Below, in pieces: positions 9,246 through 20,617 of a stretch of DNA of 64,000 nt. This DNA comes from Nelumbo lutea (Eukaryota; Streptophyta; Magnoliopsida; Proteales; Nelumbonaceae): contig JAKGHH010000003.1 of the NCBI GenBank assembly GCA_022828595.1, positions 20,150,934 through 20,214,933 on the forward strand, in the 5' to 3' direction. The first letter of the stretch is position 1. Each line of letters begins with the position of its first letter. The position numbers and the translations under genes were made by a program. The notes under the pieces were generated by a model. That model ran no database searches. It had not been told where the DNA came from and saw only the letters and a program-made list of their open reading frames with translations.

Positions 9246-12200
9246 ACTTTTCAACCATGTACAATTAAAAATAAGTGATATTGTAGCACCTCATTTTCAA
9301 ATGACATGGCAAGACCATTGCAATTGCATCTGAGAAGCTCTATAAAATGTTTAGAACAGTATGTTCCTTTGGCAATATAGGCACAATACTTGGCACTACA
9401 CCTTAAGAACCATGTTGAGTAATCAAGGAATCAGCAACCCAATTGAATCTATATTTGGAACATTTTATGCAAATCTCTAAGTTATATGTGAGAGGGAGGG
9501 TTCAGATGGTAAACTTTTTTATTGCTTCTTAATCCACATTTATTTGCAATTACTCGTGTATTGATAAGGGAATGCATGTTTACGTGCATGTCTGCAAAAG
9601 ATAGCACTTTCTCAGCAATCTTAAGCCATCCTCTTACTACATCACCTCCCACAGCCCCACCCCCTAATGCCTCTTTGATTGTGCACCACTAGAGGACATT
9701 TGTTTCTTCATTTCTCTTTCCTCTTTTTTTTTTTTTGAAGAATCAAAAGAAAATTTATTAAAGAAAAAGATTACAGAAGTTATAAGACATCACCTAAAGC
9801 AAGAAGCATCCACAGGAAACCCAAACAGGCCTAAGAAAACTACCCTCTCAAGCAGAATAAAGCCCAAGCAGACTCCATAAAATAAACCCTGAACAAGACC
9901 CCATTAAATCGAGAACCATTGACCAACTCAAAACAAAAGCAAAACCTAACTAGTTGCCAACATCAATCTTCATCTGTAAACTCATCCTCTTGATCTGTGA
10001 ATTCCTCATCCCAGACCTTGCTCCCTTTCAAATGCTCTTTGATCTTTAATTTCTCTTCCTCTTTTTTTCTTTCAAATTCTTCAAAGGCCCTCCTGGCAAA
10101 TTCCTCACCGCCCCAAAAAAATAAACCAAGCTTTTCCCAACTGTGACCTCCCTATCAACTAATTCTTTGATAATCATCTTATCTGTAGCTTTATCAGCAT
10201 TTTCATTCTCCTGTAACGACTGCATTGCACCAGGTTCTGAATCGGCATCAGAAGCCTTATTGACATGTTGTTCCTTCAACAAAAGGAGGTTCAGTGGTTG
10301 ATCTTGCACTATTTCCCCCCTATTATCAGTACCAGATATCCCATTAACCTTCATTCTTTTCCTTCTGTACATCCATCTATAATTTTTAGTAGGTCCTGCC
10401 CCTGCCAAGCTGAGTTTAAGTCTAGAAAAAACTTTTGTCACATGGACTATATTGTGAGTTCTCAAATTACGCGATTTCTTGTTAATTCTCCCACCATTCT
10501 GATCTTCCTTCTCTCTCATTCTGCTCCTTCGACCCAAATCTACACCTAGCCCTCCAATCTCAACTTCCTGATAAAATAAGCCATCTTTGTCCTGACTTTC
10601 AGCCTGTCCACTGGAAGAATCTTCAACAGCTATATCCTCCTTTCCTCCAACCTTACCTCCATCATTGCCTTCAGCATATGACTCAGCATCTATACTGGTA
10701 ATCTCTTTCCTAGTTGTTACCTCCCCTCTTTCCAAGTTCTCCAATTCAACGGGAGCTGTCTCTTCCGCACATGAAGAAATTAGACATTCCAAGTCATACC
10801 TATCCTGTGGAGACGTCAAACTCAAGATCTCAGGGTCATTGGGAACACGATTCTCATCAGAGTCCCTCCTAACCTCAAAATAGCATCCAGCATTACCAAA
10901 CATTGACAAGAGAGAACGGTCGATGAGAGTCTCTCCTGGACCAGAGACAAAACTTTTCTTACCACGTTTGTCAAACCTGGCAATCACCCAGACCCACCTC
11001 TCCTCTCTTTTTCTAATCCCAGACAAGCTAATTCTTCTCGCCCTTCTCTTTCTTTTCTTTTTTTTTTTTGATGAATAATAGTAAATTTTATTAATTGAAA
11101 GTTGATTTAGAGTTGTGAATTCATACGACATCCAAGGGAGAGACTCGAGATGCAGCCCCTCCTTGAATCTTACAAGTAAACTAGGAAAGAAATACAGGAA
11201 TCATAGTTGAGCCCAAAACAATTCTTCCCTATTTACCCCTTGCTTGGCTAGCACATCGGACAAGGTATTTGCTGATCTCCCCACCCACTGTAAAGAGACC
11301 AACATATTCCTTGTCAACCAACTGAGTTTCTTCATTTCATTCTTATAGCGCCATATAGCAACTTCAGGATTTTTCAACCAGCCCACCACCAATTTGGAAT
11401 CCCCTTCAATTATTAGATGTTGTGCCCCCAGCTGGTTTGCAAATTGAACCCCTTGTACAGCAGCTAATACTTAATAGCTCTGCCCTGATAGAGTCTCCAA
11501 CTCCTAAAGGACCAGAGTAGAGCAACAGAATATCTCCCTTTTAATTTCACAAGACACCCCCCATTCCGGATAATCCTGGATTACCCATGCTAATTCCATC
11601 AGAGTTCAGCCTCAATGAGCCTTCAGATGAAGGAGACCAGCTTGTAATTGATTTATCCTTTAAGGGTGAACACCTCGTTACTGCTGACCAATTTCTCCAA
11701 ATGTCATTAAAAGAGAATTGATGAAAGATTTCCAAAGTCTTCAGCCAAAGTATTGCCCTATGCAACACACAGTCTTTCAATTCCTGGCTGTTCCTTTCCT
11801 TTTCTTGAAAGATTTTAGCATTCCTTTCTCCCCAAAGAGTCCAAATCAGGGCAGCACGAGCACGTCTCCACATAAGCCTCCCTCTTTTTGTAGGCCAAGA
11901 GAAAGTAAAATGGTTAAAGATTGTGCGAACTTCTACTAGTAGACTCCAACTACTCCCAAACAACAAGAGTAGCCAAGCCCAAAGGTCTGCAGAAAAAGGA
12001 CAAGATATTAGTAGATGGTAACAATCCTCCCCGTGAGCTCTACAGAGGATACACCAATTGGGAGAAATACAGAGGAAAGGTCTTCACTTTTGCAGGTTAT
12101 CTAGAGTGTTTACTTTCCCATAGAATACTTCCCAACGAAACACCATAATCTTTGGGGGAATTGGCCTACACCAAATTTCGTTTGACGAAAAGAGTTGTTG

Positions 12201-12898
12201 AGTAGAATGTTGAGAGATGGACTTGAAGTAAGAAGCACAAGTAAAGGTTCCTTTGGGTCTAAGAATCTACACCCTTTTATCTAGCTTGGAGGGGTCCAAG
12301 CAAACCTGATTAAGGCAACATAGCAAGTCAGAGAGAGATTCATAGGAGACAAGGGTGTTTCCCAATGGTGAGACAAATTTTGAGGCCACCTCTTTTTATA
12401 CAATGAAACAGAAAATAAAACAAGGAAAAGGTCCTTCAAAGGGGTGTCTCCTACCCAGATATCCTTCCAAGGTGTTGTTAGGTTAGCACACCTTGATACA
12501 CCAGCATCCCATCCATTCTCTAAACTCCCATGAATGCTTCCCACCACCTCATGCCACAGCCTCTCACTTTCCAATGGCCATCGCCACAACCATTTCCCTA
12601 ATAGAGCTTGATTTTTTTCAATCACCCTCCCAAGTCTCAAACCTCCCTCTTCTTTACCTCTGCAAACAATTTCCCAATTAACCAAATGATCCTTTTTTTC
12701 TTGTCCCAACTCCCACAGGAAGTTTCTCATCAACTTCTACAACATCCTAGCTTCCCTAGCTAGTGTCCTAAAGACAGACAAAAAGTATGTAGGTAAGTTG
12801 ACCAAAGTAGCTCTTATTAAGGTAATTCTCCCTCCTAAAGAGATATAGATCTTCTTCCACGAGGCTAATCTCTTCTCAAACTTTTCTAGCACTAGGTC

Positions 12899-13722
12899 CA
12901 GTGATTTAAAAGACGTGCCTAGCGCTCAGGCAAAGCGCATTTTGGGGTATGCGCCTCGCCTAGGTCCTAGGCACACCCCTTTCAAAAGGTGCACGCCTGG
13001 TGCGCCTGATGCACCTTGCGCCTCAGCCCAGGCACGCGCCTTTTGCCTTTTTCTTAGTCTAACGGCTAGACTAGGAGCGGGCTCAGCCCCCGAACCCCCA
13101 ACCACACCCCTCGAGGCAAGCCCAAACAAGTCTATGTTAGGGTTTGAAATTCTTATTTCTCACATGAAAAATAATGACTTTATAACTTTACTTGCCTTTT
13201 AAGAAGATATTTTATTGGAATAAATGAATGAATGAACAGCATTAGCAAATAGGGAGTTCAAACCCTAACATAGACTTGTTCGGGCTTGCCTCAAGGGGTA
13301 TGGTACAAAGGTGACTCATAGAATCAAGAATGCAATATGTTTTACATCACATTAGCTACTTGAAGCAATGCAATTAAGGAAAAAAAGAGATGGTGGGTTT
13401 TACATGTTTGAAAATGCTTTATATGTTTGCTTTTATTTTTAAATTTTCATTTGAATACGCTTTAAATGTTATGTTTATGTATTTTAATTTCAGACAATTC
13501 GTTTTTTAGAACATTTATTTTAAAATTTATGTTTATATTTTTTATTAACAGTGTTTAATATTTTTTGAATATTTTGCTTTTTTTTATTTTTTGGCTTTTT
13601 TTGAATTTTTTGACTTGTTTTTTATTTTTTAGCTTTTCTTAAGAAAGGCGCGCGCCTCGCCTTGCACCTCGAGCGCAAATTGACCCTCATGCTTTTTTGT
13701 GCCTTACGCTTATAAAACACTA
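12899..13722. mobile_element. Non-autonomous hAT-like element in LINE B
   Basis: The 824-bp insert begins cagtgatttaaaag and ends as the reverse complement of tagtgttttataag, giving short TIRs. Comparison with LINE C shows the uninterrupted site as ctggggtc. Here it appears as ctaggtc on the left (12892-12898) and ttggggtc on the right (13723-13730), consistent with an aged 8-bp duplication. Ends are GC-rich (cgcgcctcgcc-like) and the middle is AT-rich. No transposase is encoded. An internal inverted repeat is listed separately. Confidence 0.68.
13101..13304. repeat. 48-bp inverted repeat with 108-bp spacer
   Basis: The arm at 13101-13148 (accacacccctcgaggcaag...) and the reverse complement of 13257-13304 match at 45 of 48 positions, including the run aacaagtctatgttagggtt. 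The spacer contains AT-rich DNA. It could fold into a long stem, and may be the remnant of an inner fold-back element within the hAT-like insert. Confidence 0.92.
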
Positions 13723-14059
13723 TTGGGGTCCTCTTTCTTTTCAAATTATATTTTTTGGGCCTCAAATGTTTCCTCTTGTTATCTTTTCTGTTTCTGGACT
13801 GAACTTCCTCCCTACGAATTTGCACACCATTCTTCGCATCCTTAAAACAAGTCAATCATTCCAGGCTTGTTTTCTTAATTGAAAGACTCGAAGACTGATT
13901 TGCCTCGCCTAACTTGTCGTCACCCTTGTGGGGACACTTCTCCAACCTCCATCTCTTTCTTCTCACCAAAACCTAAAGCCAATCTTAATACCTTTGTTCA
14001 ATTGCAACTGTCACTGCTATCAAAGCCCACATAATGAAGAAAGATAAGAGGGTGGTTTT

Positions 14060-14330
14060 GAAGACATCTGTGCTAAGGGCATGTTATCAAGGGCATGAAA
14101 AATCTAGTTACAAATAACCAAGGAGCATGCATCAAATGGACAAGGAGATCAGCTAATGGTTTATCTGATACGTTAGCTAAACAAGGGAACGTGAGGGAGA
14201 GTATGTTCTGGGCAGTTATGTAATAAAGATTACTTGGGGCTCAACACCTTTTTAGGGGTTGATATATGTACTTAATTTTGTATTAATGAAGCTACCATTT
14301 CCAATCAAAAATAAATAAATAAACAAGGAC
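14060..14330 (+). mobile_element. 5'-truncated LINE 3' end (RNase H tail)
   Basis: The plus strand encodes the end of an L1-type RNase H, IKWTRRSANGLSDTLAKQG followed by NVRESMFW and a stop at about 14223. A short 3' UTR with tattaatgaa and an A-rich tail (aaaaataaataaataaac, about 14308-14326) follow. The last acidic residue region of RNase H (DTLAKQG) is kept. It is a short dead fragment. Confidence 0.72.
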
Positions 14331-14807
14331 CATCTCATGACCATTATTTAAGACATGCTTCCATTGTTGTCACTTGGGCGACAAAGCATCCTTGATGGAG
14401 TGCCTAACATGAATGCCATTACACATCAAAAAGGTGCACACCTAGGCAACAAAAATTAAAAAGCAGATATGGGTGCATCTAATTTGTATTTTTCTTTAAG
14501 AAAAAGGCAACTTGCATTTTTCAAAAATGGGGGGATATACATGGGATCCATCTAAGAGAACAACAGAGAGAGCAAGACATATACATTTTTTTGGGTAAAA
14601 GAGAAAATCATATGCATCCTGTCATAACACATTTACATATATATTACTCATGTGTTGTTTTTGAGATTTGATTTGTGTGCCTATGAGAGACAGAGAGAGT
14701 TTCTATGGGTCTTCATCAAGGTTCCCGCTTTGCTCCTTTTTTTGTTGTTGTTACTCTCCCTTAAAATTGAAACTTTTATTAGGATAAAATTATAGATGAA
14801 TTAAAAC

Positions 14808-15720
14808 TTGTGTTGCTATGGGTTTAAACCAAGGTTCAGCACATAGTCCTCATCTATTTGCACTGGTCATAAATGAATTGACTGAACATATTTAGGAGGA
14901 AGTTCCATGGTGCATGTTATTTGCGGATGACATTGTTTTAATTGATGAAACTAATGAAAGATTAAATGCAAAATTAAGCTTACATACAAACTTCTTAGAA
15001 ACAAGAGTAAGTAGGACTAAAACAGAGTATATGACAAGTAAATTTAGTAATAATAGAACTATAGGAGTATAAATCAAGATACACTTAGGATTGGAGGCCA
15101 AGAGATAACTCAGTGTGACCATTTCAGGTACCTTGGTTCAATAATTCATAACAGGGGAGAGAGTGAGGAGGATATCACCCAAAGAATTAGAACAGGATGG
15201 GCAAAATGGAGGAGTGCATCTAGACTTTTATGTGATAGGCAAATACCACTTAAACTAGAAGGAAAATTCTGTAAGGCTAGCTATGTTGTATGGAGCAAAG
15301 TGTTGGGCAGTCAAGAAATAACATGTCCAAAAAAATGAATTTGGTAGAAATGTGAATGCTAAGATGGATCATGGATGAGTTGAAAAAGTAGAAAGAATAC
15401 GATCAGGAATGAATTTATCTGTAGGAACCTAAAAGTAGCTCCAATAGGTGATAAAATGAGAGAGTAGACTAAGATGGTTTGGGCATATTCATAGAAGACC
15501 ACGAATTGCGCCAATTAGAAGAAATGATTTGTTACACATTACACATTAAAGCAGCTAGAAAACTCAGGATAGACCAAAAAGGGCATGAGTAGAAGCAATG
15601 AGAATCGATTTAAGCACTAACAATTTAACAGTGGACATGGCTTTAAATAGAATGGATTGGCAAACCAGGATTCATGTAGCCAACCCCATATAGTTGGGAT
15701 AAGGCATGGATGATGATGAT
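14808..15720 (+). mobile_element. RTE-clade LINE 3' portion
   Basis: The plus strand reads, through stops and frameshifts, MGLNQGSAHSPHLFALVINE, then MLFADDIVLIDETNE (RT catalytic FADD box), SRTKTEYM, AMLYGAKCWAVKK, ESRLRWFGHIHRRP, DMALNRMDWQTRIHVANP and ends in a (GAT)n tail at about 15709-15720. This is the standard 3' end of plant RTE non-LTR elements, including the tail repeat in place of poly(A). It is 5'-truncated before the RT fingers. A distinct clade from the L1-type LINEs elsewhere in the window. Confidence 0.86.
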
Positions 15721-15768
15721 AAAATTACGCTGATCAAAAAATGATTATGATAAAATTATAGCCTTCTT

Positions 15769-15901
15769 TTTTATTGGTAGCAGGAAATTTTATTACTTTT
15801 ATAGAAAAGAATGGTGAACAATAGATCATGTGCCAAGCATGAAGCACCCCTCTTAGAAATTTAGGTAATAACTAACAACTGCTCCCAAACCCTTTTATAA
15901 G
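15769..15901 (-). mobile_element. Very short LINE 3' end with TSD
   Basis: A small insert begins with a poly(T)-like run and ttggtagcaggaaatttta, resembling the 3' termini of the window's LINEs on the minus strand. It is flanked by gataaaattatagccttctt on the left and gataaaataagccttctt on the right, apparently one TSD with a 2-bp indel. It codes for nothing. Confidence 0.48.
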
Positions 15902-15914
15902 GATAAAATAAGCC

Positions 15915-15968
15915 TTCTTTAGTAGCCAATCCCATATACTTGGGACACAGCTTAATTGAGTTGAGTTT
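15915..15968 (+). repeat. RTE 3'-tail fragment
   Basis: The stretch gtagccaatcccatatactt with gggacacagcttaattgagttgag matches the conserved 3' terminus of the RTE element at 15680-15705 (gtagccaaccccatatag), so it is a second very short RTE end. Confidence 0.5.
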
Positions 15969-16818
15969 GAAATATTGAGAGTAACAGAGTTAAAATGCTA
16001 TTTTATTTTAGATGTGATGACTTGTCATGTGTTGAGATGAAATGATTGTTATAAGCAAAAGGCATAGCCATGCATTGCTACTTTTTTCAAGTTTTAAGTT
16101 ATCTAGTATATAAAACTAGGGAATTAATCTAAAAGTTAACTTCTTCTTTTGTCAAACTCTATTGCTTATGTTATCTAGTCACCTAGGCCACTAGGAACCC
16201 CACTATTCCCTAGAATCACATATTCACCCTAACAACAATGGTGAAGAAAGTTAAGACAGTGTTGGACCCGTATCTGTCCACACAGCAGGTCTCTTACTGT
16301 GCAGTCATCAGAAGTCACCACATTGATGTAGGAGCATAAACTACAGCAGAATCCATATTTAGGAAGCCACACATAATGCTCCAAATGTAGAGATAATGCT
16401 CTTCTAAAATACAACGAAGTTCAGGCACAACTCACGAGGATCTAAACCTATCCTTAATGTTTTGATGGAAACTTCTCTCCAAATTCAAGTTTGTTTTACA
16501 TAATTTTAGTTTTATGTTAATTGTTGTATATCATTGCCTCTGGTTATTCCAAGCTCACCCAGAGTTTCATGGAAAGTATTACCGGTTTTCTTTTCTGTGA
16601 TTCATATAAACAAGTTTAGGTGGTTTGGTATTTCTCTGAATCTTATACATTATCTCTAAATTTTGTTGCACAATTTATCTGTTATTGATCCAAACATATG
16701 ATCCTTTGTTAAAACACAAAGCCCATATAAACATTAAAATTTGGCATTTGGATTGTAAAGCCCAACTTGAAGAAAAAAAAATACTTGTCAAAAAGAAGGC
16801 GGTCCTAGGATTCAAAGT
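15969..16818. other. No recognisable feature
   Basis: AT-rich DNA between LINE fragments. Short frames on both strands show no recognised motif. Position 16819 starts the poly(T) of LINE C. Confidence 0.5.
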
Positions 16819-16954
16819 TTTTTTTTTATGAATGATAATAAATTTATTAATTCAGAAGCAGATTTAGAGTGAGTTCATACAACATCCTAGGGAGAGGCGC
16901 GAGCTGCAGCCCCTCCTTGAATCCTACAAGTAAACTAGGAAAGAAAAGCAAGAA

Positions 16955-19900
16955 TCACAACTGAGCCCAAAACAATTCTTCCCTATTTACCCCTTGCTTA
17001 GCTAACACATCTGACAAAGTATTTGCCGATCTCCCCACCCACTGTACAGTGACCAACATATTCCTTGTCAACCAACTAAATTTCTTCATTTCATTCTTGT
17101 AACGCCACATAGCCTCTTTAGGATTTTTCAACCAACCCACCACCACTTTGGAATCCCCCTCGATTGTTAGGTGTTGTATCCCCAGCTGGTTTGCAAATTG
17201 CACCCCTTGTACAACAGCTAAAGTTCTGCCCTGAGGGAGTCCCAAATTCCCAAGGGACTTGAGTAGAGCAACAAAATCTCTCCCTTCTCATTTTCAAAAC
17301 ACCCCCCATTCTGGATAATCCTGGATTACCCATGCTACTTCCATCAAAGTTCAACTTCAGTGAGCCTTCGGATGGAGGAGACCAGCTTGTAATTGATTTG
17401 TCCTTTATAGATGAACACCTCGCTACTACTGACCAATTTCTCCAAAGGTCATTTAAAGGAGAATTGATGAAAGATTTCCAAGGTCTTCAGCCAAGGTATT
17501 GCCCTATTTAACAAACAGTCTTTCAATTCCTTACTGCTCCCTTCCTTCTCTTGAAAAATTCTAATATTCCTTTCTTCCCAAAGAGTCCAAATCAAGGCAG
17601 CACGAGCACATCTCCACATAATTCTCCCTATTGTTGTAGGCCAATAAAAGGTAGAATGGTTGAAGAGCATGTGAACTTCTGCTGGTAGACTCCAACTACT
17701 CCCAAACAACGAAAGTAGTCAAGCCCAAAGGTCTGTAGAAAAGGGACCAGATATTAATAGGTGGTAACAATCCTCACCGTGAGCTCTACAGAGGATACAC
17801 CAATTAGGAGAAATACAGAGGAAAGGTCTTCTCTTTTGTAGGTTATCTAGAGTGTTTACTTTCCCATGGAATACTTCCCAACAAAACGCCATAATTTTTT
17901 GGGGAACTAGTCTGCACCAAATTTCTTTTGGTGGAAAGGGTTGGTGAGTAGAAAGTTGAGAGATGGACTTGAAGAAAGAAGCACGAGTGAAGGTTCCAGT
18001 GGGTCTAGGAGTCCATACCCTCTTATCTAGCTTGGGGGGATCCAAATAAACCTGATTAAGACAACCAAGCAAAACAGAAAGAGATTCAATTTCATCATCC
18101 CTAAGTCCTCTACAAAACCCAAAATCCCAAGTAGGATCTAAGGGTGTTCCCAAAGGTGAGACAAATTTTGAGACCACCTCTTTTTTGTACAAAGAAACAG
18201 AAAATAGCGAATGGAACGGATCCTTTAAAGGTGTGTCTCCTACCCAAATATCCTCCTAAAAATGAACAGTGTTGCCAGAGCAAACTTCATACCTGATAAA
18301 ATTGAGGAATTAAGGAAGGGTGCTGCGAATGGCCTTCCAAGGTGCTGCTAGGTTAGCTTGCCTTCATACATCAGCATCCCATCCATTCTCTAACCTCCCA
18401 TGAATGCTTCCCACCACCTCATGCCACAATCTCTCTCTTTCCAATGGTCGTCGCCACAACCATTTCCCTAACAGAGCTTGATTTTTTCTAGTTACCCTCC
18501 CAAGTCCCAAGCCCCCCTCTTCTTTACTTCTGCACACAATTTCCCAATTAACCAAGTGATCCTTTTTTTCCTGTCCCGACTCCCATAAGAAATCTCTCAT
18601 CAACTTCTCCAATTTCCTAGCTTCCCTAACCGGTATCCAAAAAACAGACAAAAAATAGGTAGGTAAGTTAGCCACGGTAGCTCTTATTAGGTAGGTAAGA
18701 AATCTCTCAAACTTTTCTATCACTGGGGTCCAAAATCTACTCTCCCTAGGATTTGCCCCTAAAGGAAGCCCTAAATATGACATAGGCCAAGCAGAGGTGG
18801 AACACTCACGACACTCCGCAATAGCCTCCACCTCCCCTACCTCCAAATTTATACCCGCTATGCAGCTCTTTTCCAAATATATTCTCAAATTAGAAATACT
18901 TTCAAAACCTTTGATTAGCTCCTTCAGGTTTGCTACCTTTTCGCTGAAACCTCATTCACAAAAGATCATTAGGTCATCTGCAAACTGAAGGTGGTGACGG
19001 GGACTTGGTGTCTCCCTATTCTCCAACCCCTAATGGCATCTTCACTGTCTGACTTAGTAATGATCCTACTAATCACATCAGCTACTAAAGTAAAAAGGAA
19101 GGGTGAGAGTGGATCCCCTTGCCTGACACCCCTACAAGCTGGAAAAAAGTCCCTCACCATACCATTTACCATAATAGAGTAGTGACAAGTACTGATACAC
19201 CCAAAAATCCAACTACACCACTTGTCCCCAAATCCATAGTTTCGCATAACCTCTAATAGAAACTTCCAGTCCACCAAATCATAGGCCTTTTCAAGATCCA
19301 ATTTACAAACGAAACCTCTCTTACTAGACCTTTTCATTTCCTCCACACACTCATTCGCAATTAAGATCTGATCCGTTATTTGTCGCCCTTGAATGAAAGC
19401 CCCCTAGGTTTCACTAATGATAGAAGGGAGGACTGTTTTGATCCTCAATGAGAGCACTTTAGCCAAAATTTTATAGATGCTTGTCCCCAGACTAATAGGC
19501 CTATAATCTTTTGGGTGGTTGGCATCATTCTTCTTAGGTATCAAGGCCAAAAAGGTGGCATTAATTCCAGGGCTTATAATGTGATTGTCTGCAAATTCCT
19601 TAAAGACTTCAACTAAATCCTCTTTCAACACCTCCCAATAGTCTTAATAAAAACCCATTGTAAAAACACCTGGACCTGGAGCCTTGGATCTATCCATTAG
19701 AAAGGCGGCTTTCTTAATCTCTTCTTCCTCGAAATCCCTTTCCAACCACCTTGCCACTCCGTCATCAATTCTTGGCCATTCCACCCCTTCCACGACTGCT
19801 CTCTCACTCAAAGGTCTTCTATAAATCGATTTGAAGTAGTCCACAAATTTTCTGGCTATGTCATCCTGGTTGGTAATCACCTCCTCTCCTATCTCTAGCT

Positions 19901-20464
19901 TGGTCACAAGATTCTTTCTTCGTCTCGCATTTGCCAAATCATGGAAAAATCTAGTGTTCCCATCGCCTCCTTAATCCACTTGTGTCTAGCTTTTTGTCTC
20001 CAACTGATTTCTTCCCTCAATAACACCTCTTCCAAATCCTTTTTCAATTGTCTCTTTAACACTCTATCCTCCTCGGTCAACCCATTTTGAGATTCCTTTA
20101 CATCTAAGTTTTCTATTCGAGAGAATAGGCACAATTTTTGCTCCTCAATTCTACCAAAATGATCTCTATTCCACTCTTTTATTTTGGCTCTCAACCTTTT
20201 TAATTTCTTATGAAACTTGATCCCCTTCCATCTTACCCCCCTCTCCTCCTCACCCCACCATTCCTTCACTTTTTTCACAAAATCTAGATGGGTAAGCCAC
20301 ATATTTTCGAATCTAAAAGGTTTGGGTCCTATAGGAAAAAACTCAGTACCTATCTGGATAGGACAGTGATCGGAGGTGACCCTAGGTAACGCTCTAGCAA
20401 CCAAGTTTTCCAAACTATTCTCCCAGGCAAGGTTAAATAAGAACCTGTCCAACTTCAAACACAT
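16955..20464 (-). pseudogene. LINE C ORF2 remnant (EN end, RT, RNase H)
   Basis: On the minus strand in order: endonuclease end (LKLDRFLFN, then RVTSDHCPI with the catalytic Asp-His), a linker of basic helices, RT (PKDYRPISL, KLDLEKAYDLVDW, GVRQGDPLSPFLF, then FADDL in the next frame near 18960, SYLGLPLGA), connection and zinc ribbon (WCRLVPQKIMAFCWEVFHGK, CILCRAHGEDCYHLL) and RNase H (NFDGSSMGNPGLS, EGDSKVVVGWL, ANTLSDVLAKQGVNREELFW). At least six stops or frameshifts separate the segments, so it is dead. It is highly similar in layout to LINE B. Confidence 0.88.
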
Positions 20465-20617
20465 AGGGATTTCCTAAAGGTTGAACCATGTGTAACTTTC
20501 ATTAAAAGTTGTCAACTTTTTTTATGGGAAACGGTAACTTTCATTAATAATAATGGATAAAAATTACATCCGCCACCATCCAAGAGCCAGATGGAGAACC
20601 CTATGATACAAGCAGTC

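Larger units (their letters stand above)
8902..9712. other. HAL3 upstream region
   Basis: This is the 5' flank of HAL3 on the minus strand. It should hold the promoter and any 5' UTR exon, but no convincing TATA box could be placed. It contains the AAT/ATT and CAA microsatellite at 9179-9245. I see no gene or TE in the remainder. Confidence 0.5.
11058..13730 (-). mobile_element. LINE B: 5'-truncated L1-type LINE with 12-bp TSD
   Basis: An exact 12-bp direct repeat, ctctttcttttc, flanks it (11046-11057 and 13731-13742). Reading on the minus strand it carries the RT C-terminal end (LGKWLWRWPLE, about 12730-12560), the zinc-ribbon/RVT connection and RNase H (NSDGISMGNPGLSGMGGVL, then ANTLSDVLAKQGVNREELFW ending at 11201). 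A 3' UTR and a poly(A) tail (poly T at 11058-11069) follow. Several frameshifts break the frame. The element is truncated within RT at 13730 and interrupted by the hAT-like element at 12899-13722. It is closely related to LINE C. Confidence 0.92.
9725..13951 (-). mobile_element. LINE A: ORF1 end plus poly(A), no ORF2; host of LINE B
   Basis: A poly(T) run at 9727-9738 marks the 3' end of a minus-strand element. Its frame (about 11045 down to 9963) is a hydrophilic L1-type ORF1 C-terminal half ending EEFTDQEDEFTDED, followed by a 3' UTR of about 230 bp with an aataaa motif. Nothing from ORF2 is present. The 5' part of the same frame resumes at 13743-13855 beyond LINE B. When LINE B and one copy of its TSD are disregarded, the two reading frames are in phase. 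Possible TSD copies are tctctttcctct (9713-9724) and tctctttcttct (13952-13963), 11 of 12 matching. Own length without LINE B is about 1.54 kb. Confidence 0.76.

Noticed and set aside
12915..13202. Frames rich in Ala, Pro and Arg at both strands
   Set aside because: They coincide with the GC-rich end of the hAT-like insert and with the 48-bp inverted repeat. No protein similarity is apparent.
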